The notes below the pieces were generated by a model. The model worked only from the letters and a program-made list of their open reading frames with translations, ran no database searches and was not told where the DNA came from. From Parcubacteria group bacterium (GTDB lineage: Bacteria > Patescibacteriota > Minisyncoccia > Phycocordibacterales > UBA2163): DNA of 7,192 nt. Both the position numbers and the translations under genes were made by a program. Each line of letters opens with the position of its first letter. The stretch's first letter is position 1. Where the stretch lies: NCBI GenBank assembly GCA_016784285.1, contig JADHUX010000025.1, positions 1 to 7,192 on the forward strand, in the 5' to 3' direction. Shown in pieces: positions 1 through 5,605 of the stretch.

Positions 1-75
1 CGCGCAAGTCAATCTTCAAGGAGCCCCGTAGGGCGGGGAGAAGTTTGACTTAAAGAGAGGTGAGACCTTGAGGAG
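1..75. repeat. Palindromic repeat, copy 1 (cut by window edge)
   Basis: These 75 bases are identical to 577-651. They contain an inner inverted repeat (6-17 against 40-51, one mismatch) around a GC-rich tip at 23-34, then the right outer arm ending in AGACCTTGAGGAG. The left outer arm would lie before base 1. The copy sits 3 bp beyond the stop of the yqeY-like gene, so it could end that gene's transcript or precede the next minus-strand gene outside the window. The identity with copy 2 is seen directly; the function is unknown. Confidence 0.9.
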
Positions 76-78
76 TAA

Positions 79-528
79 CTAAAACAATTTCTCCACTACC
101 TCTTTTACTACAGAACCGTCTGCTTTACCTTTAGTTTCTTTCATTATTGCTCCCATTAGTATTCCCATTTTTGATTTGTCTTCTACGCCAAGTTCTTCCT
201 TCTTAGCTTTTGCGATCTTTTCTACTTCATCTCTCCCCATATCTTCTGGTAAATATTGAGCTAATATCTCAAGCTCTTTTTGTTCACTTTCTGCTAGTTC
301 ATTTCTTCCACCTACTTTGAACTGCTCTATGGAGTCTTTGCGTTGCTTTGCTTGCTTTTTGATTACAGAAAGCACTTCATCGTCAGTAAGCTCATCGCTC
401 GGCATTCTTTTGCTAGCTACAAGCTCATTAGTGAGTGCGGTAGAAAGCCCTCGAAGCACAGAAAGCTCCACTTCATTGCGAGCTTTCATCGCTTCTTTTA
501 TTTTCTCTTTTATTTGTGTGTGTAACAT
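79..528 (-). CDS. yqeY: GatB/YqeY-domain protein
   Basis: A 149-residue soluble protein of the YqeY family, the usual full length for stand-alone members. The family resembles the C-terminal tRNA-binding helical region of GatB, a subunit of the Asp/Glu-tRNA amidotransferase, but the role of stand-alone YqeY is not well defined. Visible family marks are LRGLSTALTNE (25-35), the central QRKDSIEQFKVGGRNELAESE (62-82, the best conserved block), the YLPEDM turn (92-97), and the C-terminal MGILMGAIMKETKGKADG (121-138). The start at 528 gives the normal family N-terminus. No Shine-Dalgarno site precedes it. An extended -10 box ends 9 nt before the ATG, suggesting a leaderless or nearly leaderless mRNA. 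The gene stands alone between two copies of a palindromic repeat and has no other obvious terminator. Confidence 0.95.
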   Translation of the reverse strand: MLHTQIKEKIKEAMKARNEVELSVLRGLSTALTNELVASKRMPSDELTDDEVLSVIKKQAKQRKDSIEQFKVGGRNELAESEQKELEILAQYLPEDMGRDEVEKIAKAKKEELGVEDKSKMGILMGAIMKETKGKADGSVVKEVVEKLF

Positions 529-537
529 AATAATTTA

Positions 538-546
538 ATTTTAACA
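538..546 (-). promoter_or_regulatory. Extended -10 promoter of yqeY
   Basis: On the minus strand this reads TGTTAAAAT, a TGn extended -10 box with one mismatch to TATAAT. It ends 9 nt before the ATG at 528, so transcription should start at or within a few bases of the start codon. No good -35 box is visible; that position falls in the outer arm of repeat copy 2. The match is seen; use as a promoter is inferred. Confidence 0.6.
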
Positions 547-558
547 GAAAATTAAACG

Positions 559-651
559 CGGGAAAAGGTCTTTCCTCGCGCAAGTCAATCTTCAAGGAGC
601 CCCGTAGGGCGGGGAGAAGTTTGACTTAAAGAGAGGTGAGACCTTGAGGAG
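559..651. repeat. Palindromic repeat, copy 2 (full length)
   Basis: A 93-bp element that folds back on itself. The outer stem is AAGGTCT (565-571) with AGACCTT (639-645), then a 2x2 internal loop, then CCTC (574-577) with GAGG (633-636). The inner arm is AAGTCAATCTTC (582-593) with GAAGTTTGACTT (616-627), one mismatch, and a tip GCCC-CGTA-GGGC (599-610). The last 75 bp equal copy 1 exactly. The outer arms match copy 3 in reverse orientation. It lies between the divergent promoters of yqeY and the 177-residue gene. There is no ORF inside it, so it is a non-autonomous repeat, a REP/MITE-like element, or a structured regulatory unit. Confidence 0.9.
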
Positions 652-675
652 CGATTCTCAAAACCTTGCAATCTT

Positions 676-705
676 TTGACAATGTGATATATTATTGTGT
701 AGTTG
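676..705 (+). promoter_or_regulatory. Probable promoter of the 177-residue gene
   Basis: TTGACA at 676-681 is a perfect -35 box. The -10 box is less clear: TGTAGT (698-703, spacer 16) or TAGTTG (700-705, spacer 18). A short dyad ACAAT (679-683) / ATTGT (694-698) lies inside and could be an operator, though it is only 5 bp per arm. A start near 710 gives a leader of roughly 45 nt. Confidence 0.5.
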
Positions 706-739
706 TGTTCTTATAAAGTTTCGAGTAAATAACCTAATT

Positions 740-750
740 AGGAGGAGGGG
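740..750 (+). promoter_or_regulatory. Strong Shine-Dalgarno site
   Basis: AGGAGGAGGGG contains GGAGG at 744-748, 7 nt before the ATG at 756, plus a second overlapping GGAGG at 741-745. It fixes the start of the 177-residue protein. It stands out because most genes in this window have no such site. Confidence 0.85.
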
Positions 751-755
751 TAAAG

Positions 756-1289
756 ATGTTAAATTCAATAAAAATGATTGTAGCTAGAAGTATCTTAAGA
801 TCACGACTTAATCAAGGTATTAGAGTATTTCTTATGTGCATCGGTGTTGTATTTGGTTTTTTTTATTCTCTTTTTTCAATTGTTCAACGTCCTAATCTTC
901 CGTTTTTTATTTGCGGTTGTGTTATATTTGTATTATTTTTTGTTTTTATTATTGCAGAAATATATTGGGTTGATGAACTTCCTGAAGAAAAGGAAAAGGA
1001 AGAGAGAGAAAGGGTTGATAAAATTCTTAAAGATGCCAGAAAAATCCTCAAAGAATTTGAATTTATTGGGAATGACAGAACAAAAAAACTTCGTGGTCTT
1101 ATGTTCCTATGTAACGAAGGAGAATATTCTGACGCAGTAGAGAAATTGGAGACATGGATATTAAATTATAAAGATATGACATTCATGAAAGAACATTTAG
1201 GAGGATTAAAACAAACGGAAAAAACATTACCCACTGACATTAAGGTTGTTGAAAAACGAGTTGAAGAGCTTTGTGTATTAATAAAATAA
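756..1289 (+). CDS. Unrecognised two-helix membrane protein
   Basis: A 177-residue protein I do not recognise. After a basic N-terminus (RSILRSR, 11-17) there are two hydrophobic helices at about 22-43 and 49-71, joined by a very short loop (QRPN). The arrangement suggests a hairpin with both ends in the cytoplasm. A highly charged stretch, PEEKEKEERERVDKILK (76-92), follows and probably forms a helix or coiled coil. The segment LMFLCNEGEYSDAVEKLETW (115-134) resembles a single TPR-like helix pair (G-x-Y-x-x-A-x-x-x-L), but one repeat is too little to assign a family. The start is fixed by the strong Shine-Dalgarno site. The gene is monocistronic, with its own TTGACA promoter and a strong terminator (1311-1345). 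It could be a small membrane anchor or envelope protein; no function is claimed. Confidence 0.8.
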   Translation: MLNSIKMIVARSILRSRLNQGIRVFLMCIGVVFGFFYSLFSIVQRPNLPFFICGCVIFVLFFVFIIAEIYWVDELPEEKEKEERERVDKILKDARKILKEFEFIGNDRTKKLRGLMFLCNEGEYSDAVEKLETWILNYKDMTFMKEHLGGLKQTEKTLPTDIKVVEKRVEELCVLIK

Positions 1290-1310
1290 TTACAAAGCTG
1301 AAATACAATG

Positions 1311-1345
1311 GAGCGAACCTGATGCTAGGTTTGCTCTGTTTTTTT
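1311..1345 (+). terminator. Intrinsic terminator after the 177-residue gene
   Basis: GAGCGAACCT (1311-1320) pairs with AGGTTTGCTC (1327-1336) in a 10-bp stem with one G-U pair and loop GATGCT. TG and seven T follow (1339-1345). The G-U pair is stable only in the plus-strand RNA, which fits termination of the upstream gene 21 bp after its stop. It also shows that the ATPase ORF cannot begin upstream of this point. Confidence 0.9.
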
Positions 1346-1358
1346 GTTACTAAAATCT

Positions 1359-1408
1359 CTCCTCAAGGTCGCACCTCTCTTTGCGAAGCGAGGAACGACC
1401 TTTTCCCG
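1359..1408. repeat. Palindromic repeat, copy 3 (short, inverted)
   Basis: This is the reverse complement of the outer parts of copy 2, with the inner arm replaced. The fold is AAGGTCG (1365-1371) with CGACCTT (1396-1402), a CA/AA internal loop, CCTC (1374-1377) with GAGG (1390-1393), then CTT-TGCG-AAG (1379-1388). Compared with copy 2, the last pair of the first stem changed from T-A to G-C on both sides, so pairing is kept. The right edge lies 8 bp before the ATPase extended -10 box. The hairpin followed by TTTTCCC and a later T6 run could also act as a second terminator. Confidence 0.85.
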
Positions 1409-1416
1409 AGATTTTT

Positions 1417-1425
1417 TGCTATAAT
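1417..1425 (+). promoter_or_regulatory. Extended -10 promoter of the ATPase gene
   Basis: TGCTATAAT is a perfect TGn-TATAAT extended -10 box. It ends 7 nt before the ATG at 1433, so the mRNA would begin at or next to the start codon. No TTGACA-like -35 is present; that position falls in the arm of repeat copy 3. The box supports the start at 1433. Confidence 0.75.
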
Positions 1426-1432
1426 TAAAACA

Positions 1433-4117
1433 ATGCAAAAACAACGACATATTTCGTGGGAGACATTTGCGCCAACTGATATTAAGCGGACGTTTTCTAC
1501 TGATTTTAAAAATGGACTTACCCAAAAGAAGGTTGAAGTCCTCCAAAACAGACACGGCAAAAATATATTTGAAACAAAAGAAGAACTTACAATACTTGAT
1601 AAATTTATAAAGCAGTTTAAAAGCCCGCTCGTTATCGTCTTGCTGGGCGCTGGATTGGTTACATTATTTCTTCGAGAATTTTTAGATTCTATTGTTATCT
1701 TTGCAGCACTTTTTATAAATGTAACTATAGGAATCTTTCAAGAGGAACGAGCATCCAAAGCATTTGAAAAGTTAAACAAATCACAAGTAAGACGCGCTAC
1801 GGTTATAAGAGAAGGTAAGAAGATAATCATCCTTTCAGAAGATCTAGTACAAGGAGACATAGTGGTGCTTGAAGGTGGTTCACAAGTACCTGCTGATATG
1901 CGAATAATTGAAGCAAATAACCTTTCTATGAACGAAGCTTCGCTTACTGGTGAGTGGGCACCAATGTCAAAAAATGCAGAAACACTTGTACATAAAAAAT
2001 CTTTATCAGAACGTAAGAATATGGCATACATGGGCACACTTGTTTCTTCTGGTAATGGTATTGGCGTAGTTGTAGCGACAGGTAAGAACACTGAAGTTGG
2101 AGCTATAGCCAAACAGCTAGGCAATATAGGAGACCAATTGACACCACTTCAACACAGCATACGTAAAGTTGCGCGTTTCCTTGTTTATGTGATAATCGCT
2201 GCAGTAGTACTTATATTTGGACTAGGAATGCTCCGCGGAGAGCCGTTTGGCGAGATGTTCTTGATAGCTATCGCTATAGCTGTAGCTACTATTCCAGAAG
2301 GGCTTCCAGCTGCTGTGACAGTCGTACTTGCGCTTGGTATGGAGTCTATACTCAAATACGGTGGTTTAGTGAGGAACTTACTCGCTGCAGAGACATTAGG
2401 TGCGACTACAGTGATCCTTACAGATAAGACGGGTACACTCACAGAAGCTAAGATGAAGCTTGCATCTTTATACACATTAGAATCTCTAGAGGACAGATCA
2501 GACACCTTTACAAAGGACGACAAAGTGCTACTTACGATGGCTACTTTAGCTTCTGATGCTTTTGTAGAGGAAGGAGAAGATGCTCCAAGGAAGCTTACTG
2601 TACACGGTAGACCAATAGAAAAAGCAATATTAGTAGCAGCACTTGAGATGGGTATCTCCCAAGACGAATTAGAAGAAGAAAATAAAAGAATAGATTTTCT
2701 AAAATTTGAATCTAAAAATAGATTTGCGGTATCTTTAAATAAAAATAAAGAGTACAAAAGAAATAGAGCATATTTCTCAGGAGAACCAGAATCATTGCTT
2801 GACCATTCTACTCATGTATTAAAAAACGGAAAAGTAGTAGAACTTTCCGTAGAAGATTATACAGCTTTTAAACAAATCCAGAAAAAGAAAAGCGCACAAG
2901 GTATGCGTTTTATAGGTGTGTCATATAAAGATGTAGTATGGGAGAAGGTTTCAGACGGAGCAGTAGTAGATAAGAAAACTAAAAAGAGTAACAGTCTTGC
3001 GGAGAAGACGATCTTCGCAGGCTTTATGGCATTTGAAGATCCAGTACGTGAAGATGCAAAAGAATCTATAGAAAAAGTAAAAGGCGCAGGAGCTAGGGTA
3101 ATTATGCTTACTGGAGACAATCCAGAGACTGCTAAAAACATTGCTATAAAAGTTGGGATCGCAACAAAAGATGATCAAGCGCTTTTAGGTAGTGATACAG
3201 AGCTTCAGGACGACAAAGAGCTTCTAAGAACTCTTAAAAAGGTAAAAGTATTTTCACGCATGCTTCCTGATCAGAAGCTACGTATTGCAAGGCTTTTACG
3301 TGGCGACGGCGAGATAGTAGCTATGACGGGAGACGGTATAAACGACGCACCAGCATTAAGGAGTGCAAATATAGGTATTGCAGTAGGGAGCGGTACAGAA
3401 GTAGCACAAGAAGCAGCAGACATAATCCTTCTGAACAACAGCTTCTCTATAATAGTATCTGCTATAGAGGAGGGAAGAAAGATAATAGATAACTTAAAGA
3501 AAATCCTCTCATACTTACTTTCAACAAGTTTTGTAGAAGTATTTATAATAGTCGGCGCTCTTGCATTTGGTGCTCCTATACCGCTTTTGCCAGTACAGAT
3601 CCTATGGGCAAACATAATAGAAGAAGGCCTTATGAGCTTCGCTTTTGCATTTGAGAAAAAGGATAAGAACCTGATGAAGCGTGACCCACGCTCACATCAG
3701 TCTAAAAACATACTTACACCTACTATAAAGAAATTCATTCTTACTATTGGAGTGGTTACAGGTATAGTTCTCGCTGTACTTTACTTCCTACTTCTTAAGA
3801 TGGGAATACCAGTAGACACAGCAAGGACTATGATGTTCGTCGCGATCTCTATAGACTCTATGTTCTTTACATTCTCACTTAAGAGTTTTGATACACCGCT
3901 TCATAAGATAAATATCTTCTCAAATAAGTTTCTTATTATAGCTTTCTTCTTTAGTCTTATACTTCTTATTGCGGCTATTTCACTCTCACCACTACGTACA
4001 CTTCTTTCACTCACAATGCTTACTACGAAGCAGTTTGTAGCTCTAGGAGTACTTGGAATATTTAACCTCGCAACCATAGAAGCAGCAAAATACTACTTAT
4101 TCTTCAGGAAGAAGTAG
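1433..4117 (+). CDS. P-type cation-transporting ATPase (P2 / Ca2+-ATPase-like)
   Basis: An 894-residue ATP-driven cation pump of the inner membrane. Order: N-terminal cation-ATPase region (8-60), M1-M2 (about 64-103), actuator domain with TGEW (172-175), M3-M4 (247-302) with ATIPEGLPA (285-293), phosphorylation site DKTGTLT (331-337, Asp331), nucleotide-binding domain with KFESKNR (424-430) and SGEPE (449-453), TGDNPETA (560-567), hinge MTGDGINDAP (631-640), and M5-M10 (690-888). The M4 glutamate of PEGLP places it in the P2 group. The ATG at 1433 is chosen because the ORF further upstream crosses a terminator and a repeat, a TATAAT box ends 7 nt before it, and its N-terminus fits the family. 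There is no Shine-Dalgarno site. Oddities are TGEW for TGES, SGEPE for KGAPE, and NIIEEG for NLVTDG in M6, so Ca2+ as the ion is uncertain. Confidence 0.95.
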   Translation: MQKQRHISWETFAPTDIKRTFSTDFKNGLTQKKVEVLQNRHGKNIFETKEELTILDKFIKQFKSPLVIVLLGAGLVTLFLREFLDSIVIFAALFINVTIGIFQEERASKAFEKLNKSQVRRATVIREGKKIIILSEDLVQGDIVVLEGGSQVPADMRIIEANNLSMNEASLTGEWAPMSKNAETLVHKKSLSERKNMAYMGTLVSSGNGIGVVVATGKNTEVGAIAKQLGNIGDQLTPLQHSIRKVARFLVYVIIAAVVLIFGLGMLRGEPFGEMFLIAIAIAVATIPEGLPAAVTVVLALGMESILKYGGLVRNLLAAETLGATTVILTDKTGTLTEAKMKLASLYTLESLEDRSDTFTKDDKVLLTMATLASDAFVEEGEDAPRKLTVHGRPIEKAILVAALEMGISQDELEEENKRIDFLKFESKNRFAVSLNKNKEYKRNRAYFSGEPESLLDHSTHVLKNGKVVELSVEDYTAFKQIQKKKSAQGMRFIGVSYKDVVWEKVSDGAVVDKKTKKSNSLAEKTIFAGFMAFEDPVREDAKESIEKVKGAGARVIMLTGDNPETAKNIAIKVGIATKDDQALLGSDTELQDDKELLRTLKKVKVFSRMLPDQKLRIARLLRGDGEIVAMTGDGINDAPALRSANIGIAVGSGTEVAQEAADIILLNNSFSIIVSAIEEGRKIIDNLKKILSYLLSTSFVEVFIIVGALAFGAPIPLLPVQILWANIIEEGLMSFAFAFEKKDKNLMKRDPRSHQSKNILTPTIKKFILTIGVVTGIVLAVLYFLLLKMGIPVDTARTMMFVAISIDSMFFTFSLKSFDTPLHKINIFSNKFLIIAFFFSLILLIAAISLSPLRTLLSLTMLTTKQFVALGVLGIFNLATIEAAKYYLFFRKK

Positions 4118-4121
4118 AGTA

Positions 4122-4149
4122 TTGACAAAACTATATAATATGTTATTCT
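4122..4149 (+). promoter_or_regulatory. Promoter of the 56-residue zinc-ribbon gene
   Basis: TTGACA (4122-4127) is a perfect -35 box only 4 bp after the ATPase stop. With a 16-bp spacer, TATTCT (4144-4149) preceded by TG (4141-4142) makes an extended -10. The first transcribed base would be near 4156, giving a leader of about 45 nt. TATAAT at 4134-4139 is too close to the -35 to pair with it. Confidence 0.65.
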
Positions 4150-4156
4150 ATAGTTT
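4128..4156. repeat. Inverted repeat overlapping the promoter (possible operator)
   Basis: AAACTATA (4128-4135) and TATAGTTT (4149-4156) form a perfect 8-bp inverted repeat with a 13-bp centre. It covers the spacer and -10 region. Such a position suits a repressor site, but the sequence is AT-rich and chance is possible. Confidence 0.4.
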
Positions 4157-4189
4157 GGAAGTATTTATTTTTTAGGAGTAGTTTTTTAC

Positions 4190-4197
4190 AAGGAGGT
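4190..4197 (+). promoter_or_regulatory. Strong Shine-Dalgarno site
   Basis: AAGGAGGT is a perfect anti-16S complement. Its GGAGG ends 5 nt before the ATG at 4202 and decides the start of the short zinc-ribbon gene. Confidence 0.9.
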
Positions 4198-4201
4198 AGT
4201 A

Positions 4202-4372
4202 ATGTCATTAGAAACACCAAAGTGTAAATGTCCAAACTGTAAGAAGGAGTATGTTGGTAACGGTAAATATGATTTTGAGTGTGATGATTGTGGAACATTA
4301 ATTATCATTCCAGATAGTCAAAAAATAGAAGACAAAGGTCCTGAGCATGATAATTGGGATGATCTTGCTTGA
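4202..4372 (+). CDS. Small zinc-ribbon protein, 56 residues
   Basis: A 56-residue protein starting MSLETPKCKCPNCKKEY and ending in an acidic tail, EHDNWDDLA. Two CxxC knuckles, CPNC (10-13) and CDDC (27-30), are separated by 13 residues, the classic zinc-ribbon spacing; an extra Cys is at 8. The hydrophobic strand TLIII (32-36) after the second knuckle also fits. It is a single ribbon plus about 20 polar residues. It is supported as a gene by a TTGACA promoter, a perfect Shine-Dalgarno site and a strong terminator 28 bp after the stop. It ends in TGA, showing TGA is a stop here. Zinc ribbons of this size bind nucleic acid or protein partners; no specific function can be assigned. The gene is easily missed by length cut-offs. 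Confidence 0.85.
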   Translation: MSLETPKCKCPNCKKEYVGNGKYDFECDDCGTLIIIPDSQKIEDKGPEHDNWDDLA

Positions 4373-4400
4373 AAAATAAAAGAAAGGATTAATTAGAAAT

Positions 4401-4434
4401 GGTAGCCGACAAGTTTGTTGGTTACCGTTTTTTT
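4401..4434 (+). terminator. Intrinsic terminator after the zinc-ribbon gene
   Basis: GGTAGCCGACA (4401-4411) pairs with TGTTGGTTACC (4416-4426) through 11 pairs including two G-U pairs, with loop AGTT. A run of seven T follows (4428-4434). The G-U pairs favour the plus-strand RNA, as in the terminator at 1311-1345. Confidence 0.9.
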
Positions 4435-4448
4435 GTTGCCAGATTTCG

Positions 4449-4457
4449 TGGTAGAAT
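4449..4457 (+). promoter_or_regulatory. Extended -10 promoter of rmuC
   Basis: TGGTAGAAT is a TGn extended -10 with one mismatch to TATAAT. It ends 9 nt before the ATG at 4467, again suggesting a leaderless mRNA. It lies just after the preceding terminator. Confidence 0.6.
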
Positions 4458-4466
4458 TAGGTAATT

Positions 4467-5567
4467 ATGGAGAATCTTTTAATTATAATGATAGTTTTGG
4501 TTATATTTACAGCTATAAACGGCGTGATTGTTTGGCTTGTAATGCGCAAAAAGGGGGGTAATCCGCCAGCTGGCGGAGACGATCAGTCTAGTATGCTCAT
4601 CCAAAACCAACTTCAAGAGCTTACAAGAGTGATGGATAGTAAGTTTGGCGAAAGTACAAAGCAGATGAATGAGTCTATGCGACATCAGTTTAGCCAGTCA
4701 CAGAAGCTTGTGCAAGATGTAAATGAGCAGATGACAAAGCATATGATGGACATCTCTAAAAGTACAGCAGAGACAAATGAATCCAATAAACAAGTATTTA
4801 CTATTGCAGAGCAAATTCAGAACTTAGAGAAAGTACTGAAGCATCAAAAGCAAAGAGGGAACTTAGGTGAGGCATCTTTAGAGCTCATCTTGAGCAACAT
4901 CTTACCTGCTACAGCATACAAACTCCAGTACCAATTTGAAAGTGGGGAAGCAGTAGATGCAGTAATAATGACAAAAGAAGGAATGATCCCAGTTGATGCA
5001 AAGTTCTCACTTGATAATTATAATCGTGTGGTCAATGAAGAGGACGAACATAGAAAAGCAGAGCTTGAAAAAGAATTTAAAAATGATCTTAAGAAAAGGA
5101 TTGACGAGACAGCGAAGTATATAAAAGTAAAAGATGGTACTCTTCCATTTGCATTTATGTTTATACCTGCAGAGGGGATTTACTATGACTTACTTGTAAA
5201 TGAAGTTGGGTCTATAAAGGTAAATACTAGGAGCTTGATAGATTATGCATACAAAGACAAGAACGTGATTATAGTGTCACCTACGACATTTGCAGCGTAT
5301 TTGCAGTCTGTACTTTATGGTTTCAGAGCATTTAAGATAGAAGAATCTGCAAAACAGATAGGCAAGCAAGTGGAAGGGCTTACACGACACTTAAAGAGCT
5401 ATGACGACTATTTCAAGAAGGTGGGTAACTCGCTTTCTACTACTGTGAACCATTATAATTCCGCTTCTAAAGAGCTCGGCAAGATAGATAAAGATGTACT
5501 CAAAATAACAGGCGAATCAGCAGAAATAGACACCGTTCTGATAGAAAAGCCAGAAAAGGAGGAATAA
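4467..5567 (+). CDS. rmuC: RmuC-family DNA recombination protein
   Basis: A 366-residue RmuC-family protein. In E. coli, rmuC limits recombination at inverted repeats, and the family has a nuclease-like core; the biochemical role is not settled. An N-terminal membrane helix (about 3-26) is followed by a Gly/Pro linker, a long Gln/Lys-rich coiled coil (about 40-128), and the RmuC core starting at RGNLGE (130-135). Core marks are VDAVIMTKEG (163-172), PVDAKF (175-180), LPFAFMFIPAEG (226-237) and VIIVSPTTFAAYL (267-279). The helical C-terminus, with RHLKSYDDYFKKVGNSL, is typical. The protein is somewhat shorter than the E. coli one. The membrane anchor keeps the core on the cytoplasmic side. There is no Shine-Dalgarno site. 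A perfect 16-bp palindrome in the linker codes for part of NPPAGG. Confidence 0.93.
   Translation: MENLLIIMIVLVIFTAINGVIVWLVMRKKGGNPPAGGDDQSSMLIQNQLQELTRVMDSKFGESTKQMNESMRHQFSQSQKLVQDVNEQMTKHMMDISKSTAETNESNKQVFTIAEQIQNLEKVLKHQKQRGNLGEASLELILSNILPATAYKLQYQFESGEAVDAVIMTKEGMIPVDAKFSLDNYNRVVNEEDEHRKAELEKEFKNDLKKRIDETAKYIKVKDGTLPFAFMFIPAEGIYYDLLVNEVGSIKVNTRSLIDYAYKDKNVIIVSPTTFAAYLQSVLYGFRAFKIEESAKQIGKQVEGLTRHLKSYDDYFKKVGNSLSTTVNHYNSASKELGKIDKDVLKITGESAEIDTVLIEKPEKEE
4562..4577. repeat. Perfect 16-bp palindrome inside rmuC
   Basis: TCCGCCAGCTGGCGGA reads the same on both strands and is much more GC-rich than its surroundings. It encodes the flexible linker between the membrane helix and the coiled coil of RmuC. 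Its half site resembles that of the dyad at 6649-6675 (ATCCGCTAG), hinting at a shared small palindrome family; that link is inferred. Confidence 0.7.
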
Positions 5568-5568
5568 C

Positions 5569-5596
5569 TTGATTATTTTTTAAAATAGGTTAATAT
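5569..5596 (+). promoter_or_regulatory. Probable promoter of rplU
   Basis: TTGATT (5569-5574) and TAATAT (5591-5596) are separated by 16 bp. The -10 box ends 9 nt before the ATG at 5606. An overlapping TATATA (5594-5599) is an alternative. No Shine-Dalgarno site lies before rplU, so a leaderless mRNA is likely here too. Confidence 0.5.
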
Positions 5597-5605
5597 ATAG
5601 CTAAT

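Noticed and set aside
1..651. CRISPR array from the repeated 75-bp unit
   Set aside because: There are only two direct copies 576 bp apart with a gene between them, and no regular spacers or cas genes.
844..1140. 98-codon ORF in another frame
   Set aside because: It is a shadow of the 177-residue gene, which has the Shine-Dalgarno site, promoter and terminator. The Phe/Leu-rich product is typical of frame-shifted AT-rich sequence.
1271..1432. N-terminal extension of the ATPase ORF starting at 1271
   Set aside because: The 54 extra codons overlap the end of the previous gene, run through a strong terminator and a palindromic repeat, and encode no family sequence. A TATAAT box lies just before the ATG at 1433.
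1738..3615. Several long minus-strand ORFs under the ATPase gene
   Set aside because: They are Ser-rich antisense shadows of a conserved gene and have no start signals.
4134..4139. Perfect TATAAT as the -10 box of the zinc-ribbon promoter
   Set aside because: It is only 6 bp from TTGACA; the extended -10 at 4141-4149 has a normal spacer.
4202..4372. Recoding of TGA (as in some Patescibacteria relatives)
   Set aside because: TGA ends the zinc-ribbon gene just before its terminator, and the other proteins use TGG for tryptophan.
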